64,000 nt of DNA from Dechloromonas sp. A34 (lineage in GTDB: Bacteria > Pseudomonadota > Gammaproteobacteria > Burkholderiales > Rhodocyclaceae), in assembly GCF_026261605.1 (NCBI RefSeq), contig NZ_CP102486.1, positions 2,790,001 to 2,854,000 on the forward strand, in the 5' to 3' direction. Both the position numbers and the translations under genes were made by a program. This document shows, piece by piece, positions 8,992 to 23,500 of this stretch. Positions within the stretch are counted from its first letter, which is position 1, and every line of letters starts with the position of its first letter. The notes beneath the pieces are model-generated. The model saw nothing but the letters and a program-made list of their open reading frames with translations. It was not told the origin of the DNA and ran no database searches.

Positions 8992-10296
8992 TTACTGCTT
9001 CTGGCCCATCAATTCATCAAAAATCGCAGCCTTGTCCGTGACCTTGGACTTGCTCAGAACCCATTCAACCACGTTGTTCTCGATCGCCACCCCTTCAACC
9101 TCCTGGAGGCGTTGCGGCTGGGCGTAATACCAGCGGATAACTTCTTCCGGATGCTCGTAGCTCTGGGCGGTTTCCTCGACCATGGCACGAACCTGTTCCG
9201 GTGTTGCCTGAAGCTTTTCCGTTTTTACTACCTCAGCAAGAATCAGGCCCAGGGTCACGCGACGCTTGGCTTGGTCGGCAAACCATTCCGGCTGGATCGG
9301 GAAATCCTTGGTCTTCATGCCGCGCTGTTCCATATCCTGGCGGGCTGCCTGCATCAGGCGCTGGACTTCCATTTCGACGAGCGCAGTCGGAACGGTGATC
9401 GGGTTGGCCTTGAGCAGGGCTTCCATGACCTGATCCTTGAGCTTACCTTCGATGCGACGCTTCACTTCGCGCTTCAGGTTGGCTTCGATCTCGGCCTTCA
9501 TCTTGGCGACGTCGCCATCGGCGACGCCCATGCTGATCGCGAAATCGGCATCGATTTCCGGCAGCTTCGGGGCCTGGACTTGCTTGACGGTAATGTCGAA
9601 CTGGACCGTCTGGCCGGCCAGATCCTTGGCGTGGTAATCGGCCGGGAAGCTCAGGTCGAAAGTCTTGGATTCGCCAGCCTTGGCGCCTTCAACGGCGTTC
9701 TCGAAGTCGGGCAGCATCTGGCCCTGGCCGAGCACGAAGGGGTAGTCGCTGGCCTGGCCGCCGGCGAACGGCACGCCGTCCTTCTTGCCGAGGAAGTCGA
9801 TGACGACGCGGTCTTCCTTGGCGGCGGCGCGGTCGGTGTCTTCGTAGGAGACACGCTGCTTGCGCAGGATGTCGAGAGTCTTCTCGATTTCAGCGGCGCT
9901 GACTTCGAGCACCGGGCGTTCGACTTCGGCGCTTGCCATGTCGCCCGGGGTGAATTCCGGATAAATTTCGAAAATCGCCGAGAACTCGAGGTGGGTGGTG
10001 CTTTCGGTGGTCTTCGGCTCGATACGCGGGTAGCCGGCAACACGCATCTTTTGCGTGGTGACGGTTTCACCGAAGACGCGGTCCAGTTCTTCGGACAGCA
10101 CTTCGTGGCGCGCCTGGTCGCCATACTGCTGCTTGACGATGCCGAACGGAACCTTGCCCGGGCGGAAGCCGGACATCTTCATATTCTTGCCCATACGCTT
10201 CAGGCGCTGATCCATTTCCTTCTCGACATCGGCGATGGCGATAGAGAGGTCGACGCGGCGTTCGAGTTCGTTAGCTTGTGCAGTGGTTGCTTCCAT
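8992..10296 (-). CDS. tig: Trigger factor
   Basis: The 434-residue ribosome-associated chaperone and peptidyl-prolyl isomerase meets nascent chains at the exit tunnel. The N-terminal ribosome-binding domain contains the signature GFRPGKVP near residue 45, followed by the FKBP-like domain (EDRVVIDFLGKKDGVPFAGG) and a helical C-terminal chaperone domain. ATG at 10296 (MEATTAQANELERRV) fits the family; the ORF opens six codons earlier. It heads the tig-clpP-clpX-lon block and is divergent from tRNA-His. Confidence 0.97.
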   Translation of the reverse strand: MEATTAQANELERRVDLSIAIADVEKEMDQRLKRMGKNMKMSGFRPGKVPFGIVKQQYGDQARHEVLSEELDRVFGETVTTQKMRVAGYPRIEPKTTESTTHLEFSAIFEIYPEFTPGDMASAEVERPVLEVSAAEIEKTLDILRKQRVSYEDTDRAAAKEDRVVIDFLGKKDGVPFAGGQASDYPFVLGQGQMLPDFENAVEGAKAGESKTFDLSFPADYHAKDLAGQTVQFDITVKQVQAPKLPEIDADFAISMGVADGDVAKMKAEIEANLKREVKRRIEGKLKDQVMEALLKANPITVPTALVEMEVQRLMQAARQDMEQRGMKTKDFPIQPEWFADQAKRRVTLGLILAEVVKTEKLQATPEQVRAMVEETAQSYEHPEEVIRWYYAQPQRLQEVEGVAIENNVVEWVLSKSKVTDKAAIFDELMGQKQ

Positions 10297-10401
10297 GAGA
10301 ATTCCTTGTGACAACAGGGCCGAAAAATAAAGCGGACGATTCTAACACGGCCGACGAAATGCTGATGAGCCCCATGCAGCATAGAAATATTGCAGAAGTG
10401 C

Positions 10402-10430
10402 TGGACACGATTGCCGGGAGTTCGTACAAT
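10402..10430 (+). promoter_or_regulatory. Sigma-70 promoter of tRNA-His
   Basis: TGGACA (10402-10407) and TACAAT (10425-10430) are spaced by 17 bp and end 16 bp before the tRNA 5' end. Both are one base from consensus. Confidence 0.75.
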
Positions 10431-10446
10431 GCGCGCCTTCTTCAGT

Positions 10447-10523
10447 GGCGGCTGTAGCTCAGTTGGTAGAGTCCCGGATTGTGATTCCGGTTGTCGTGGG
10501 TTCGAGCCCCATCAGTCGCCCCA
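10447..10523 (+). tRNA. tRNA-His (anticodon GTG)
   Basis: A 77-base tRNA with encoded CCA. The acceptor GCGGCTG pairs with CAGTCGC, and an extra G at 10447 (G-1) faces C73, the identity feature of histidine tRNAs. The anticodon arm CCGGA-TTGTGAT-TCCGG gives anticodon GTG. A strong promoter lies before it and a perfect terminator hairpin after it, so it is an independent single-gene unit. Confidence 0.97.
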
Positions 10524-10530
10524 GAATTTA

Positions 10531-10564
10531 ACCCCCGCACGCCGCAAGGTGTGCGGGGGTTTTC
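10531..10564 (+). terminator. Rho-independent terminator of tRNA-His
   Basis: A perfect 10-bp stem, ACCCCCGCAC (10531-10540) with GTGCGGGGGT (10551-10560), has a 10-base loop and runs into TTTT. It starts 8 bases after the tRNA CCA and ends 18 bases before pepD, so pepD needs its own promoter or read-through. Confidence 0.85.
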
Positions 10565-10581
10565 ACTTTGGAGTTGCCAAA

Positions 10582-12051
10582 ATGCCGTCATCGAACATTG
10601 ACTCCCTCTTTTCCGGCTTGCAACCATCGACCGTCTGGGCGCATTTCGCCACGCTCTGCGCCATTCCACGGGCTTCCAAGCAGGAAGGCGTGTTGCGCGA
10701 CCGACTGCAGTCCTGGGCCGGCGCCCGCGGGCTGAATGCTGCGGTCGACGCCGCCGGCAACCTGATCGTACGCAAACCGGCCAGCCTGGGGCGGGAGGCT
10801 TGCCCGGGCATCGTCCTGCAGGCGCATCTGGATATGGTGTGCCAGAAAAATGCCGATAGCCGCCATGACTTTTCGGCCGATCCGATTCGACCAGTGGTGC
10901 GCGATGACTGGCTTGCCGCCGAGGGCACGACGCTGGGCGCCGACAACGGGATCGGCGTCGCGCTGATCCTGGCCGTCCTGGAGGATAAAAGCCTGGTGCA
11001 TGGTCCACTCGAGGCGCTGCTGACAGTCGATGAAGAGGCGGGCATGGGCGGGGCGCGGGGGCTGGCGACCGGCGTGCTGCAGGGTAGTCAGATGCTCAAT
11101 CTCGATACCGAGGAATGGGGCGAGTTCTACCTTGGCTGCGCCGGTGGTCTGGATGTCAATGTCGAACGGGCGGGCTCCGCCGAGCCGCTGCCCGCCGGTT
11201 ATCAGGCCTGGCAGATCAGCCTGCGCGGCCTGCGTGGCGGGCATTCCGGGGTCAATATCCATGAAGAGCGGGGCAATGCGATCAAGTTGCTGGTTCGCGT
11301 GCTGCGCGAACTGGAAACCAGATTTCCGCTACGCCTCGCCGGCTTGCTGGGCGGCAGCGCCCGCAACGCCTTGCCGCGCGAGGCCTTCGCGACGCTTGCC
11401 CTGCCCACAGGGGCAGAGGTCGATTTGGCCGAATGTCTGGGCGAGATGCAATCCTTGTTGCGTCTCGAACTAAGTGGGGTCGATGAGGGGTTGGCGCTCG
11501 ACCTAGCTTCTGCCCAAGCGGCGCCAGAAATCATGTCCGTGGCCGAACAGGAGGTCTGGCTGGCCTCGCTGCATGCGGCACCGCATGGCGTGCGCCGAAT
11601 GAGCCGGCAGGTGCCGGGCGTGGTCGAGACTTCGAACAATCTGGGCATGGTCGATCTGCACCCGAATGGTGGGTCGTGCAACTTCATGGTGCGTTCGCTG
11701 CTCGACAGCGGCAGCCTGGCCTTGGCCGACGAGATCGTCAGCCTGTTCGCGCTGAGCGGCACGGCGGCCGAAAAATCGGGCTATTACCCGGGCTGGGCGC
11801 CGAACCCGGGATCGCCGCTGCTGGCGCTGTGCCGGTCGGTGTTCAAGCGTGATTTCGGTAGCGAATCGCGGGTCCAGGTGATCCACGCCGGTCTCGAGTG
11901 CGGCATCATAGGGGCCAAGTATCCGGGGCTGGATATCGTCTCTTTCGGGCCGACCATTCATGGTGCGCATGCCCCGGGCGAGTCCGTCGAAATTTCATCG
12001 GTCGATCGTTGCTGGGCTTTGCTGAAAGCGATACTGGCCGAGATTCGCTGA
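10582..12051 (+). CDS. pepD: Aminoacyl-histidine dipeptidase (peptidase D, M20 family)
   Basis: This 489-residue cytoplasmic zinc dipeptidase hydrolyses Xaa-His and other unblocked dipeptides. M20 metal-site motifs are visible: QAHLDMVCQKN near residue 82, GTTLGADNGIGVAL near 114 and TVDEEAGMGGARGL near 146, with His/Glu ligands near the C-terminus (GLECGIIG, IHGAHAPGE). It starts at MPSSNIDSLFSGLQPSTVW with GGAG upstream; a longer ORF runs back through tRNA-His and is rejected. A small lipoprotein gene follows 16 bp downstream. Confidence 0.93.
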   Translation: MPSSNIDSLFSGLQPSTVWAHFATLCAIPRASKQEGVLRDRLQSWAGARGLNAAVDAAGNLIVRKPASLGREACPGIVLQAHLDMVCQKNADSRHDFSADPIRPVVRDDWLAAEGTTLGADNGIGVALILAVLEDKSLVHGPLEALLTVDEEAGMGGARGLATGVLQGSQMLNLDTEEWGEFYLGCAGGLDVNVERAGSAEPLPAGYQAWQISLRGLRGGHSGVNIHEERGNAIKLLVRVLRELETRFPLRLAGLLGGSARNALPREAFATLALPTGAEVDLAECLGEMQSLLRLELSGVDEGLALDLASAQAAPEIMSVAEQEVWLASLHAAPHGVRRMSRQVPGVVETSNNLGMVDLHPNGGSCNFMVRSLLDSGSLALADEIVSLFALSGTAAEKSGYYPGWAPNPGSPLLALCRSVFKRDFGSESRVQVIHAGLECGIIGAKYPGLDIVSFGPTIHGAHAPGESVEISSVDRCWALLKAILAEIR

Positions 12052-12067
12052 ACAAGGAGATTGCTCC

Positions 12068-12271
12068 ATGAAAACAATTTTGGGTTTCGTTGCGGCGCTG
12101 TCGCTTGCCGCCTGCGGCGTCGAAACGGCCAGTACCGCAGCCACCGCGGCTGCCCTCAAGAAGCAGGAGATCGAGCAGGGGCAGCAGAATCTGCAGCAGT
12201 TCCAGCAGAAGCTGGATCAGGCCAACCAGCAGTCGCAACAGCGCGCCGAACAGGCGGGCGCCGAGAAGTAG
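12068..12271 (+). CDS. Small putative lipoprotein with Gln-rich helix
   Basis: This 67-residue ORF starts with a lipoprotein signal: MKTILGFVAALSLAAC, with lipobox LAAC and Cys16. The mature part is about 50 residues, rich in Gln, Ala and Glu (QQNLQQFQQKLDQANQQ), and should form a single amphipathic or coiled-coil helix. AAGGAG lies before the ATG. It follows pepD by 16 bp and may share its transcript. I do not recognise a family; a small envelope-anchored helix similar in shape to Lpp is a structural guess only. Confidence 0.7.
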   Translation: MKTILGFVAALSLAACGVETASTAATAAALKKQEIEQGQQNLQQFQQKLDQANQQSQQRAEQAGAEK

Positions 12272-12274
12272 CGG

Positions 12275-13140
12275 TCAGCGGCCGCGCAGCGCTTCGCGGC
12301 GGGCCAGGCCGAGCTTGGTCGAGCGTTCCATCTTCTGCACGAAGGCCGGAAAATCGAGGCCGAACTTGGCGCGCAGCTCCTTGGCATAGTTGTGCAGCCA
12401 GCGCCAGCGCGGTTCGAAGTAGCGCTCCTTGAAGGCATAGAGCACATGGTTGCCGTCGTCCGGCACCGAGATCACGATCACCTGGTCGTCGAAGACGTGC
12501 ATCGCCTCACCGATCAGTCCGGCGTAGGTTTCCTTCTCGCCGGCCAGGTTGATGACCAGCACGCCGTTGCCGGCCAGCTTGGCAAAGGCGTTCTCGAAAA
12601 ATTCCCGGTTGGCCAGGCTGGGCGCGAAACCGGTCTTGTCGAAGGCATCGACGAGCAGGACGTCGATACCTTTTTCAGCCTTTTCGATATATTCGGCGCC
12701 ATCGGCTTGCAGCACTTCGAGGCGTGGGCCGTCTTCGGGCACCAGGAAGGTGTCGCGCAGGGCGATCACGTTGGGGTCGAGTTCGATGGCGGTCAGTTGC
12801 GTGCCGGGCATCCGGTGGTAGCAGAACTTGATCAGCGAGCCGCCGCCGAGGCCGATCAGCACGATGCGCCGGGGGCGTGGATGAAAGAGCAGGAAGCCCA
12901 TCATCTTCTGGGTGTAGCGGATAGCCAGTTCGTTCGGCGTCTTGAGCGACATTTCGCTCTGCATCAGGCGGACATTGAAATACAGGAAGCGCGACTTGCC
13001 GTCATCGACGACGAAGGGCTTCGGGTAGCTTTCGTCGAGCAACTGGGCGCGCAGCTCGCCGGCCCTGGCCCAGGACGGTTCGAGCATGAGCACGGTACCC
13101 GTTTCGTTCTCGAACGGGCTGGGCAGTTCGTAGAGCTTGG

Positions 13141-13144
<4 letters not shown>
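12275..13144 (-). CDS. Spermidine synthase-like methyltransferase-fold protein
   Basis: The protein (about 289 residues) has a Rossmann aminopropyltransferase/methyltransferase fold: IVLIGLGGGSLIKF is the glycine-rich cofactor loop, TAIELDPNVIALRD the acidic second strand and DVLLVDAFDKTGFAP the motif expected near the active site. It resembles the spermidine synthase superfamily, but substrate use cannot be read from sequence; many such proteins are not polyamine enzymes. The likely start is TTG at 13144 overlapping the prmB stop as ATTGA; an internal ATG at 13087 is the alternative. A much longer ORF upstream is a shadow of prmB. Confidence 0.75.
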
Positions 13145-16357
<3,213 letters not shown>

Positions 16358-16387
16358 CGAAAGACCTCCGGGTCCGTAGGGTGTGGC

Positions 16388-17206
<819 letters not shown>

Positions 17207-17223
17207 GGGGCGGTTCTCTCTGT

Positions 17224-18414
17224 TTACAGTTGTTGGGCGAATTGACGGATGCGGCTGGCGGCTTCGAGGCATTCATCCAGCGATGCGACGAGGGCGATGC
17301 GGATGAAGCCGGCGCCCGGATTAACGCCATTGGCCTCGCGGGCCAGGAAGCTGCCGGGCAGGACCACGACATTATAGTGTTCGAGCAGACCGCGGGCGAA
17401 CTCGGTATCGGCGATCGGCGTCTTCGCCCACAGGTAGAAACTGGCGTCCGGCATGGCGGTGCCGAGCACCTCGGCAATCAGCGGGGTGACGGCGGCAAAC
17501 TTCTCGCGGTACTGGTCGCGGTTGTCGAGGACGTGCGCCTCGTCGTTCCAGGCGGCGATCGAAGCGGTCTGCACCGGCGGTGCCATGGCGCAGCCGTGGT
17601 AGGTGCGGTAGAGCAGGAATTTCTTGAGAATTTCGGCGTCGCCGGCGACGAAGCCCGAGCGCATGCCCGGCACGTTGGAGCGCTTCGACAGGCTGGAGAA
17701 CATGACCAGCCGTTCGTTCGAGCGGCCGAGCAGCTTGGCCGCCTGGAGGCCGCCGATCGGCGGGTTGGCCTCGTCGAAATAGATTTCCGAATAGCACTCG
17801 TCGGAGGCGATGATGAAACCGTACTTGTCGGACAAGGCGAACAGGGTCTTCCAGTCGTCCAGCGACAGCACCTTCCCGGTCGGGTTGCCCGGCGAGCAGA
17901 CGTAGAAGAGCTGGACGCGCGCCCATTCTTCTTCGGAGAGCGCGGCGTAGTCGAAGGCGAAGCCGTTTTCCGGCAGGTTGTTCAGGAAACGCGGCTCGGC
18001 GCCGGAGAGGTAGGCGGCGCCTTCATAGATTTGATAGAAGGGGTTCGGGCTGACGACCAGCGGCACATGCCCACGGCTGGGGTCGATCACTGTCTGGGCG
18101 AACGAGAACAGCGCCTCGCGCGAACCATTGACCGGCAGAATCTCGGTCTCCGGATTCAGCTCCAGCCCGTAGCGCCGCTGGCACCAGCTGGCGATGGCCT
18201 GACGCAAGGCCGGGACGCCCGGCGTCGTCGGATAATTGGCCAGGCCCTTGAGGCCGTTGGCCAGTGCTTCCATAATGAAAGCCGGCGTCGGGTGCTGCGG
18301 CTCGCCGATGGAGAGCTTGATCTCCTTGTATTGCGGATTGGGCGTAATGCCGGCGAACAGGGCGCGCAGCTTTTCGAAGGGGTAGGGCTGGAGTTGGGCG
18401 AGGTGTGGATTCAC
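17224..18414 (-). CDS. dapC: Succinyldiaminopimelate transaminase
   Basis: This 396-residue fold-type I PLP aminotransferase starts [20 protein letters not shown], a sequence typical of proteobacterial DapC. Visible are the substrate/PLP residues in [11 protein letters not shown], the [11 protein letters not shown] motif near residue 170, the Asp contact in [15 protein letters not shown] and the PLP lysine in [15 protein letters not shown] near residue 233. It makes N-succinyl-LL-2,6-diaminopimelate, between DapD and DapE in the pathway, and is the first gene of the dap cluster here. Confidence 0.94.
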   Translation of the reverse strand: MNPHLAQLQPYPFEKLRALFAGITPNPQYKEIKLSIGEPQHPTPAFIMEALANGLKGLANYPTTPGVPALRQAIASWCQRRYGLELNPETEILPVNGSREALFSFAQTVIDPSRGHVPLVVSPNPFYQIYEGAAYLSGAEPRFLNNLPENGFAFDYAALSEEEWARVQLFYVCSPGNPTGKVLSLDDWKTLFALSDKYGFIIASDECYSEIYFDEANPPIGGLQAAKLLGRSNERLVMFSSLSKRSNVPGMRSGFVAGDAEILKKFLLYRTYHGCAMAPPVQTASIAAWNDEAHVLDNRDQYREKFAAVTPLIAEVLGTAMPDASFYLWAKTPIADTEFARGLLEHYNVVVLPGSFLAREANGVNPGAGFIRIALVASLDECLEAASRIRQFAQQL

Positions 18415-18473
18415 GTCGGACGTCGAATGGGTGTCAAAATGCGGATTATCCCTGAAAACGCCATTGCTGCCTT

Positions 18474-18854
18474 GTGTACAAACGCCTAGTCACTATCTTG
18501 CTGCTTCCGTCGCTCGCCCTTGTTGCCTGCGCCTTCGGTTACCAGGCTCGCGGCAGCTTGAGCGATGTTCCGGGCGAACTGAGCGGCAAGGCTTATCCGG
18601 GAAATGCCCAAGGCGGTGGGCGCTTCGTGCTGGCCGACCGGGAAGGGCGCTTGAGCTGTGACGGGCGGGCTTTGCCGCCGACTGCCTCGACGACGCCGGG
18701 GAGTTGTCTGGGCGAAAGCGGCGAAGGGGTCATGCGGTGCAGCGACGGCCGCGAAATTCCCTTGCGCTGGCAGGCGATCAGCTGTCGCTCCTGGCAAGGA
18801 AACGGCACCGATGCCAAGGGGAACCACCTGGAGTTCCGCGTCGAGCGACGCTAA
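18474..18854 (+). CDS. Putative lipoprotein of unknown function
   Basis: The 126-residue protein starts at GTG with a hydrophobic leader ending in LVAC (lipobox, Cys19), so it is probably a lipoprotein. The mature part is Gly-rich and contains four further cysteines, three in CDGRALPP, SCLGESGEG and CSDGREIPL, which may form disulfides. I recognise no family. It is divergent from dapC with a 59-bp gap. No strong Shine-Dalgarno precedes the GTG, so the exact start is uncertain. Confidence 0.6.
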   Translation: MYKRLVTILLLPSLALVACAFGYQARGSLSDVPGELSGKAYPGNAQGGGRFVLADREGRLSCDGRALPPTASTTPGSCLGESGEGVMRCSDGREIPLRWQAISCRSWQGNGTDAKGNHLEFRVERR

Positions 18855-19032
18855 CTTCCTGGGCTTTTTAGCTCGGCAGGCGCAACCAATCAAGACAAAA
18901 CGGAGTCCAATATACAAGTTAACAGTGGGTTCAGAGGCAGCGCTTTTTACGCTACACCATTCGGAATGGGCGACAGCGTGAAGTGGTCAGAGCGGACGGA
19001 TGCGGCTGAATTTCAGTTCAAGGCCGTAGATA

Positions 19033-19893
19033 ATGTGGCGTACGAGACTCTCGGGTCTGTTCGTGGTGGCTATACAGATAAGTATGGCCGCATGCACCAC
19101 GGCACCGTTTGGCGATCGGGCGCGCATCATCAATGTTCCTCTGGCTTCGGTCCAATCAGATATCGAGTTCAGTATCACCAGCGGATCGCGGGCAGATTTG
19201 CCGTGTGCGGCAAATTCGGCTTGCTTGAGCGTAGTGGAGCAGGCAAGACTGAGGCTTTTTGTGCTGGAGGTTGGGCAGATTGCCAGTGTCCTGCAAAAGA
19301 CTGCACTCCAGCGCTATCCCGATTTGGCGTGGTGCTCGCCAAGAGAGAATGGCAACTGTTTCGACGTTTATGTTGTCGAGGGTGAAGAAACGGGCAGTTC
19401 ATCGAGCGCCAACGGGCGGATTGCGCTGACGCTGGGGCTCGGCCGGTGGCGGGTGCATGATGGGGTGCTGGCTTTCGCCATTGCCCGCGAAATGGGCCAT
19501 GTGATCGCAGGCCACCATGCGGAAAGATCATCAATCAGCCTGGTGACTTCCGTTGTCCTAAATCTTCTGCTTCCCGGGAGCGGAGTGCTCAAAAGCCTGA
19601 TTTCGACCGGGGGGGCGCGACTCGCCGCGGTCAGCAGGCACAACGCACAGGCAATCGAGGCCGATGCCATTGCCTTTGGCCTCTTGCAGGGCGCCGGTTT
19701 TCGTCTGCCCGATATCGCCAATAGCCTACGCGCAATGCCTGTTGCTATCGATCAGAGTTCCTGGTCGAAGGACTTTGCCCGATCGTCGACCACGCTGGTT
19801 TCGGAAGCTCGTACTGCGGAATCCACCGTCACCGCAGCGACGAACCGAAAGCTCATTGCACGCCAAGAGCCTGTCCTGACTATTGCTCGATAG
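19033..19893 (+). CDS. M48-like putative lipoprotein with degenerate HExxH motif
   Basis: The 286-residue protein has a lipoprotein leader (MWRTRLSGLFVVAIQISMAAC, lipobox MAAC, Cys21). The core resembles M48 metallopeptidases: helix VLAFAIAREMGHVIAGHHAE near residue 146, a hydrophobic stretch (about 168-190) and AQAIEADAIAFGLLQGAG with Glu209 at the third-ligand position. The expected HExxH reads REMGH, so the first zinc ligand is Arg152; zinc binding and proteolysis are doubtful. GC is lower than in the flanking genes, a hint of transfer. An overlapping 139-residue ORF in another frame is rejected. Confidence 0.65.
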   Translation: MWRTRLSGLFVVAIQISMAACTTAPFGDRARIINVPLASVQSDIEFSITSGSRADLPCAANSACLSVVEQARLRLFVLEVGQIASVLQKTALQRYPDLAWCSPRENGNCFDVYVVEGEETGSSSSANGRIALTLGLGRWRVHDGVLAFAIAREMGHVIAGHHAERSSISLVTSVVLNLLLPGSGVLKSLISTGGARLAAVSRHNAQAIEADAIAFGLLQGAGFRLPDIANSLRAMPVAIDQSSWSKDFARSSTTLVSEARTAESTVTAATNRKLIARQEPVLTIAR

Positions 19894-19948
19894 CATCGAC
19901 CCGATTTCGGGTACCAAACTCGTCGGCTGATGACCCTGTTTGGTCGGA

Positions 19949-20422
19949 TCAGTACAGCGTACGGCTGGGATTGGCGGCCCAGCGTTGTAGCGGCTGCAGC
20001 GCATCCGCCATCGGACGGTGTTCCATGATGATGCTGCGCGCCGAGAAGTGAAGATTCAGTTCGTTATATAGCTCGTCGTCGCAGAAACCGATGGCCGAGG
20101 CCTCGGCGCGGCTGTTGGCGAAGACGATGCGCTTGATGTGCGCCCAATAGGCGGCCGACAGGCACATCGGGCATGGTTCGCTGGACGAGTAGAGGGTGCA
20201 GTTGCTGAGGTGAAAGTGGCCGAGTTCGGCGCAGGCGGTGCGGATGGCGTCGATTTCCGCATGGGCGGTCGGGTCATGACTGGCGACGACGCGGTTCCAG
20301 CCTTCGGCGATGATTTTTCCATCGCGGACGAGCACTGCGCCGAAGGGGCCGCCTTCGCCGCTTTCGCTGCCTTGGCGGGCCAGTTCGATGGCACGGGCGA
20401 GAAACTGGTCATCCGGGTTCAT
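19949..20422 (-). CDS. Guanine deaminase-like nucleoside/base deaminase
   Basis: The 157-residue cytidine-deaminase-fold protein has both zinc motifs: TAHAEIDAIR near residue 53 (His ligand and proton-shuttle Glu) and SSEPCPMCLSAAYWA near 80 (two Cys ligands). Length and motif spacing fit the guanine deaminase/GuaD-type subgroup, which converts guanine to xanthine; tRNA adenosine deaminase TadA has a similar fold but usually the PCxxC in a different local context. It is single, divergent from smc with a 101-bp gap. Confidence 0.8.
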   Translation of the reverse strand: MNPDDQFLARAIELARQGSESGEGGPFGAVLVRDGKIIAEGWNRVVASHDPTAHAEIDAIRTACAELGHFHLSNCTLYSSSEPCPMCLSAAYWAHIKRIVFANSRAEASAIGFCDDELYNELNLHFSARSIIMEHRPMADALQPLQRWAANPSRTLY

Positions 20423-20523
20423 CTGGCCGCGATCTCCTGTATGCAGGGAAGTCGATCAAATACGTCGATGCTATTATACGGCCCCCATCATGGCGGGGGC
20501 ATTGATCTCCGCCGGAATCAGGC

Positions 20524-23500
20524 ATGCGTCTCACCAAACTCAAACTCGCCGGTTTCAAATCCTTCGTCGATCCGACGGCCGTTGCCCTGCCCGGGCAACT
20601 GGTCGGTGTCGTCGGCCCCAACGGTTGCGGAAAATCCAACATCATGGACGCCGTGCGCTGGGTGCTGGGCGAATCGAAGGCCTCGGAACTGCGCGGCGAG
20701 TCGATGATGGATGTCATCTTCAACGGCTCGTCCAACCGCAAGCCGGTGTCGCGTGCCTCGGTCGAACTGATTTTCGAGAACCTGCTCGGCCGGGCGCTCG
20801 GTCAGTGGTCGCAATACACCGAGTTGTCGGTCAAGCGCACGCTGACCCGGCAGGGGCAGTCGGACTACTTCATCAACAATCTGAAGGTCCGACGTAAGGA
20901 CATCACCGATCTCTTCCTCGGTACCGGCCTCGGGCCACGGGCCTACGCCATCATCGGCCAGGGCATGATCTCGCGCATTATTGAAGCCAAGCCGGACGAT
21001 CTGCGCGTCTTCCTCGAAGAAGCGGCCGGCGTCTCGCGCTACAAGGAAAGGCGCAAGGACACCAACGGCCGGCTGGAGGACACCCGCGAGAACCTGACCC
21101 GGGTCGAGGACATCCGGCTCGAACTGGGCAGCCAGATGGAAAAGCTGGAAGCGCAGGCCGAGGTAGCCCGTCGCTATCATTCCCTAAACGAACAGCTTGT
21201 GCAGCGCCAACAGGTGCTCTGGCTGTTGAAGAAGCGCGAAGCCGAGGCCGAACGCCAGCGGCTGTCGCTCGAAGTCGAGCGCGCCGTCACCGAACTCGAG
21301 GCGCAGAGCGCCGCGCTACGCGAAACAGAGGTCCGGGCCGAGGACACGCGCGAAGCCCACTTTGCGGCCGGCGATGCGCTGCATCTGGCGCAGAGCGAGA
21401 TGTACACGGCCAATGCCGAAGTGGCCCGGCTGGAGGCGGAAATCCGCCATCGCCGCGAGTCGCGCAATCAGCTCGAGGCCCGCCTGGTCCAGCTCGAGGG
21501 CGAACTGGCCCACTGGACGCAGACCGCCGAGAAACTTGCCGAAGATCGCCTGCGTTGGGAGGAGGGGCAGGAACTTGCCCGGTTGCGCGTCGATGAGGCC
21601 GAGGAGCGCCTGCACCAGCAGATGAACATCGCGCCACAGGTCGAGGAAAGCCACGCCCAGGCCCAGGAAGAGCTGCAACGCCTGAAAGCCCGCACCGCCA
21701 ACGGCGAACAGCGCCTGGAAGTCGAACAGACCAACAAGGCGCATGCCCAGCGTGCCCTGCAGGCCATTACCCAGCGCCGCGACCGCTTGCGCGAGGAAAG
21801 CGGCGGCCAGGATGCGCCGGACGCCATGGACCTGGCCGAGAAGGAAGAAGAGCTCGACCTGCTGCGCGAGGAATTGGCCGGCGATCAGGACCATTTGCAG
21901 CAATTGCAGCAGGAACTGCCGCAACTGGAAGCGAGCCGCAAGCAGGTGCAGGCCGAGGTGCAGCGCATCGAGCGCGAACTGGCGGCCGGCCAGGCCCGCC
22001 GTGCCGCGCTGGAGCAGATGCAGAGCAGTGCCCGGCAAAGCGGCAAACTGCCGGAATGGCTGAGCCGCCATGGCCTGACCGAGGCGCCGCCGCTCTGGCA
22101 ACAGATTCATGTCGAAGCCGGCTGGGAGTCGGCCGTCGAGGCGATCTTGCGCGAACGGCTCAATGCCATCGCCTGCGACGACTCGGCCAAGCTCGACGAA
22201 TGGCTGCACGACCGGCCGGATGCGCGGTTGTCGGTGATGCTTTCGGCCGAAGCGGTGCCGGGCGAACGGGCAGGGCGGCTGATCGAGCGTGTGCGCTGCG
22301 ACAACCCGGCGGTGGCGGCCGTGCTGGCCGACTGGCTGGGTTCGGTCTTCACTGCCGAGACGCTGGATGTGGCGCTGGCCCGCCGGGGCGACTTGCCGCC
22401 GGGCGCCGAACTGGTGACGGCCGGGGGCGACCTGCTGACCCGGGCCAGCGTGACTTTCTTTTCGCCGGACAAGAGCGAGCATGGACTGCTCGAACGCCAG
22501 CGCGAAATCGAGACCCTGGCCGAAGGCATCGCATCCTACGAGGAACAGGCCGAGGCGATCCGCGAACAGTTGGCCATGCTCGACGAGCAGTTTTCCGACA
22601 AGCAGGAAGAAATCGGCGAAACCCGCCAGTACGTCACCGACCGCCAGCAGCGCGTGCATGCCGTTCAGCTCGAGGTCTTGAAGCTGAGCCAGACCATCGA
22701 GCGCTATCGCGAGCAGAAGGAACGACTACAGGAACAGCTGGCCGAGCTGGCCGAAGAGGAAGAGACCGAGCGCGAACGCGACATGGCGGCCGACGAGAAG
22801 ATCGCCGAAGTGCGCGATGGCCTGTCGCGCATCCGTGTTCTGGTTGCTGGGGCCCAATCGCGGCTGGACGAGGCCGAGCGGGCCGTGCGCGCCGAGCGCG
22901 AGCGAAATTCCGATTTCGACCGCGCCTTGCGCGAAGCGCAGTTCTCGTTGCGCGAAGCCGAGAGCAAATTGCAGGATGTCTTCGCCCAGCAGGCGGTGGC
23001 CCAGCGCGAATTGAACCGCATCGAGCAGGACCGCGCCCAGTGCGCCGAACAGGTCGAGGCGGCGCCGGCCGATGTCATGGAAGAAAATCTGCAGGCCGCC
23101 TTGGAAACACGGCAGGAAAAGGAAAAGGCGTTGGCCGTCTGCCGCGATGCGCTGGAGGCGGCGACCAACGCCTTGCGCGGCCTGGAAGAGCAGCGCATGA
23201 AGATTGAGCAGGGCCTGGAGCCGTTGCGCGTGCGGATCGGCGACCTGAAGCTCAAGGAGCAGGCGGCGGCCCTGAATACTGAGCAGTTTGCCCTGCAACT
23301 GCTCGAAGCCGGCGCCGACGAAGCGGCCTTGCTACCGGAACTGGGCAACGCCCGGCCGGCCAGCCTGCAAGGGGAAATCACCCGGCTCGGCAACGCCATT
23401 GCCGAACTCGGGGCGGTCAATCTGGCGGCGCTGCAGGAGCTGGAAACCGCCACCGAGCGCAAGGGCTACCTCGACATGCAGGCGGCCGACCTGACCGAGG

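Noticed and set aside
8935..10311. 458-residue ORF opposite tig
   Set aside because: Antisense shadow of trigger factor with no independent support.
18966..19385. 139-residue ORF overlapping the M48-like gene
   Set aside because: It lacks a family match, while the other frame has a lipoprotein leader and M48-type motifs over its entire length.
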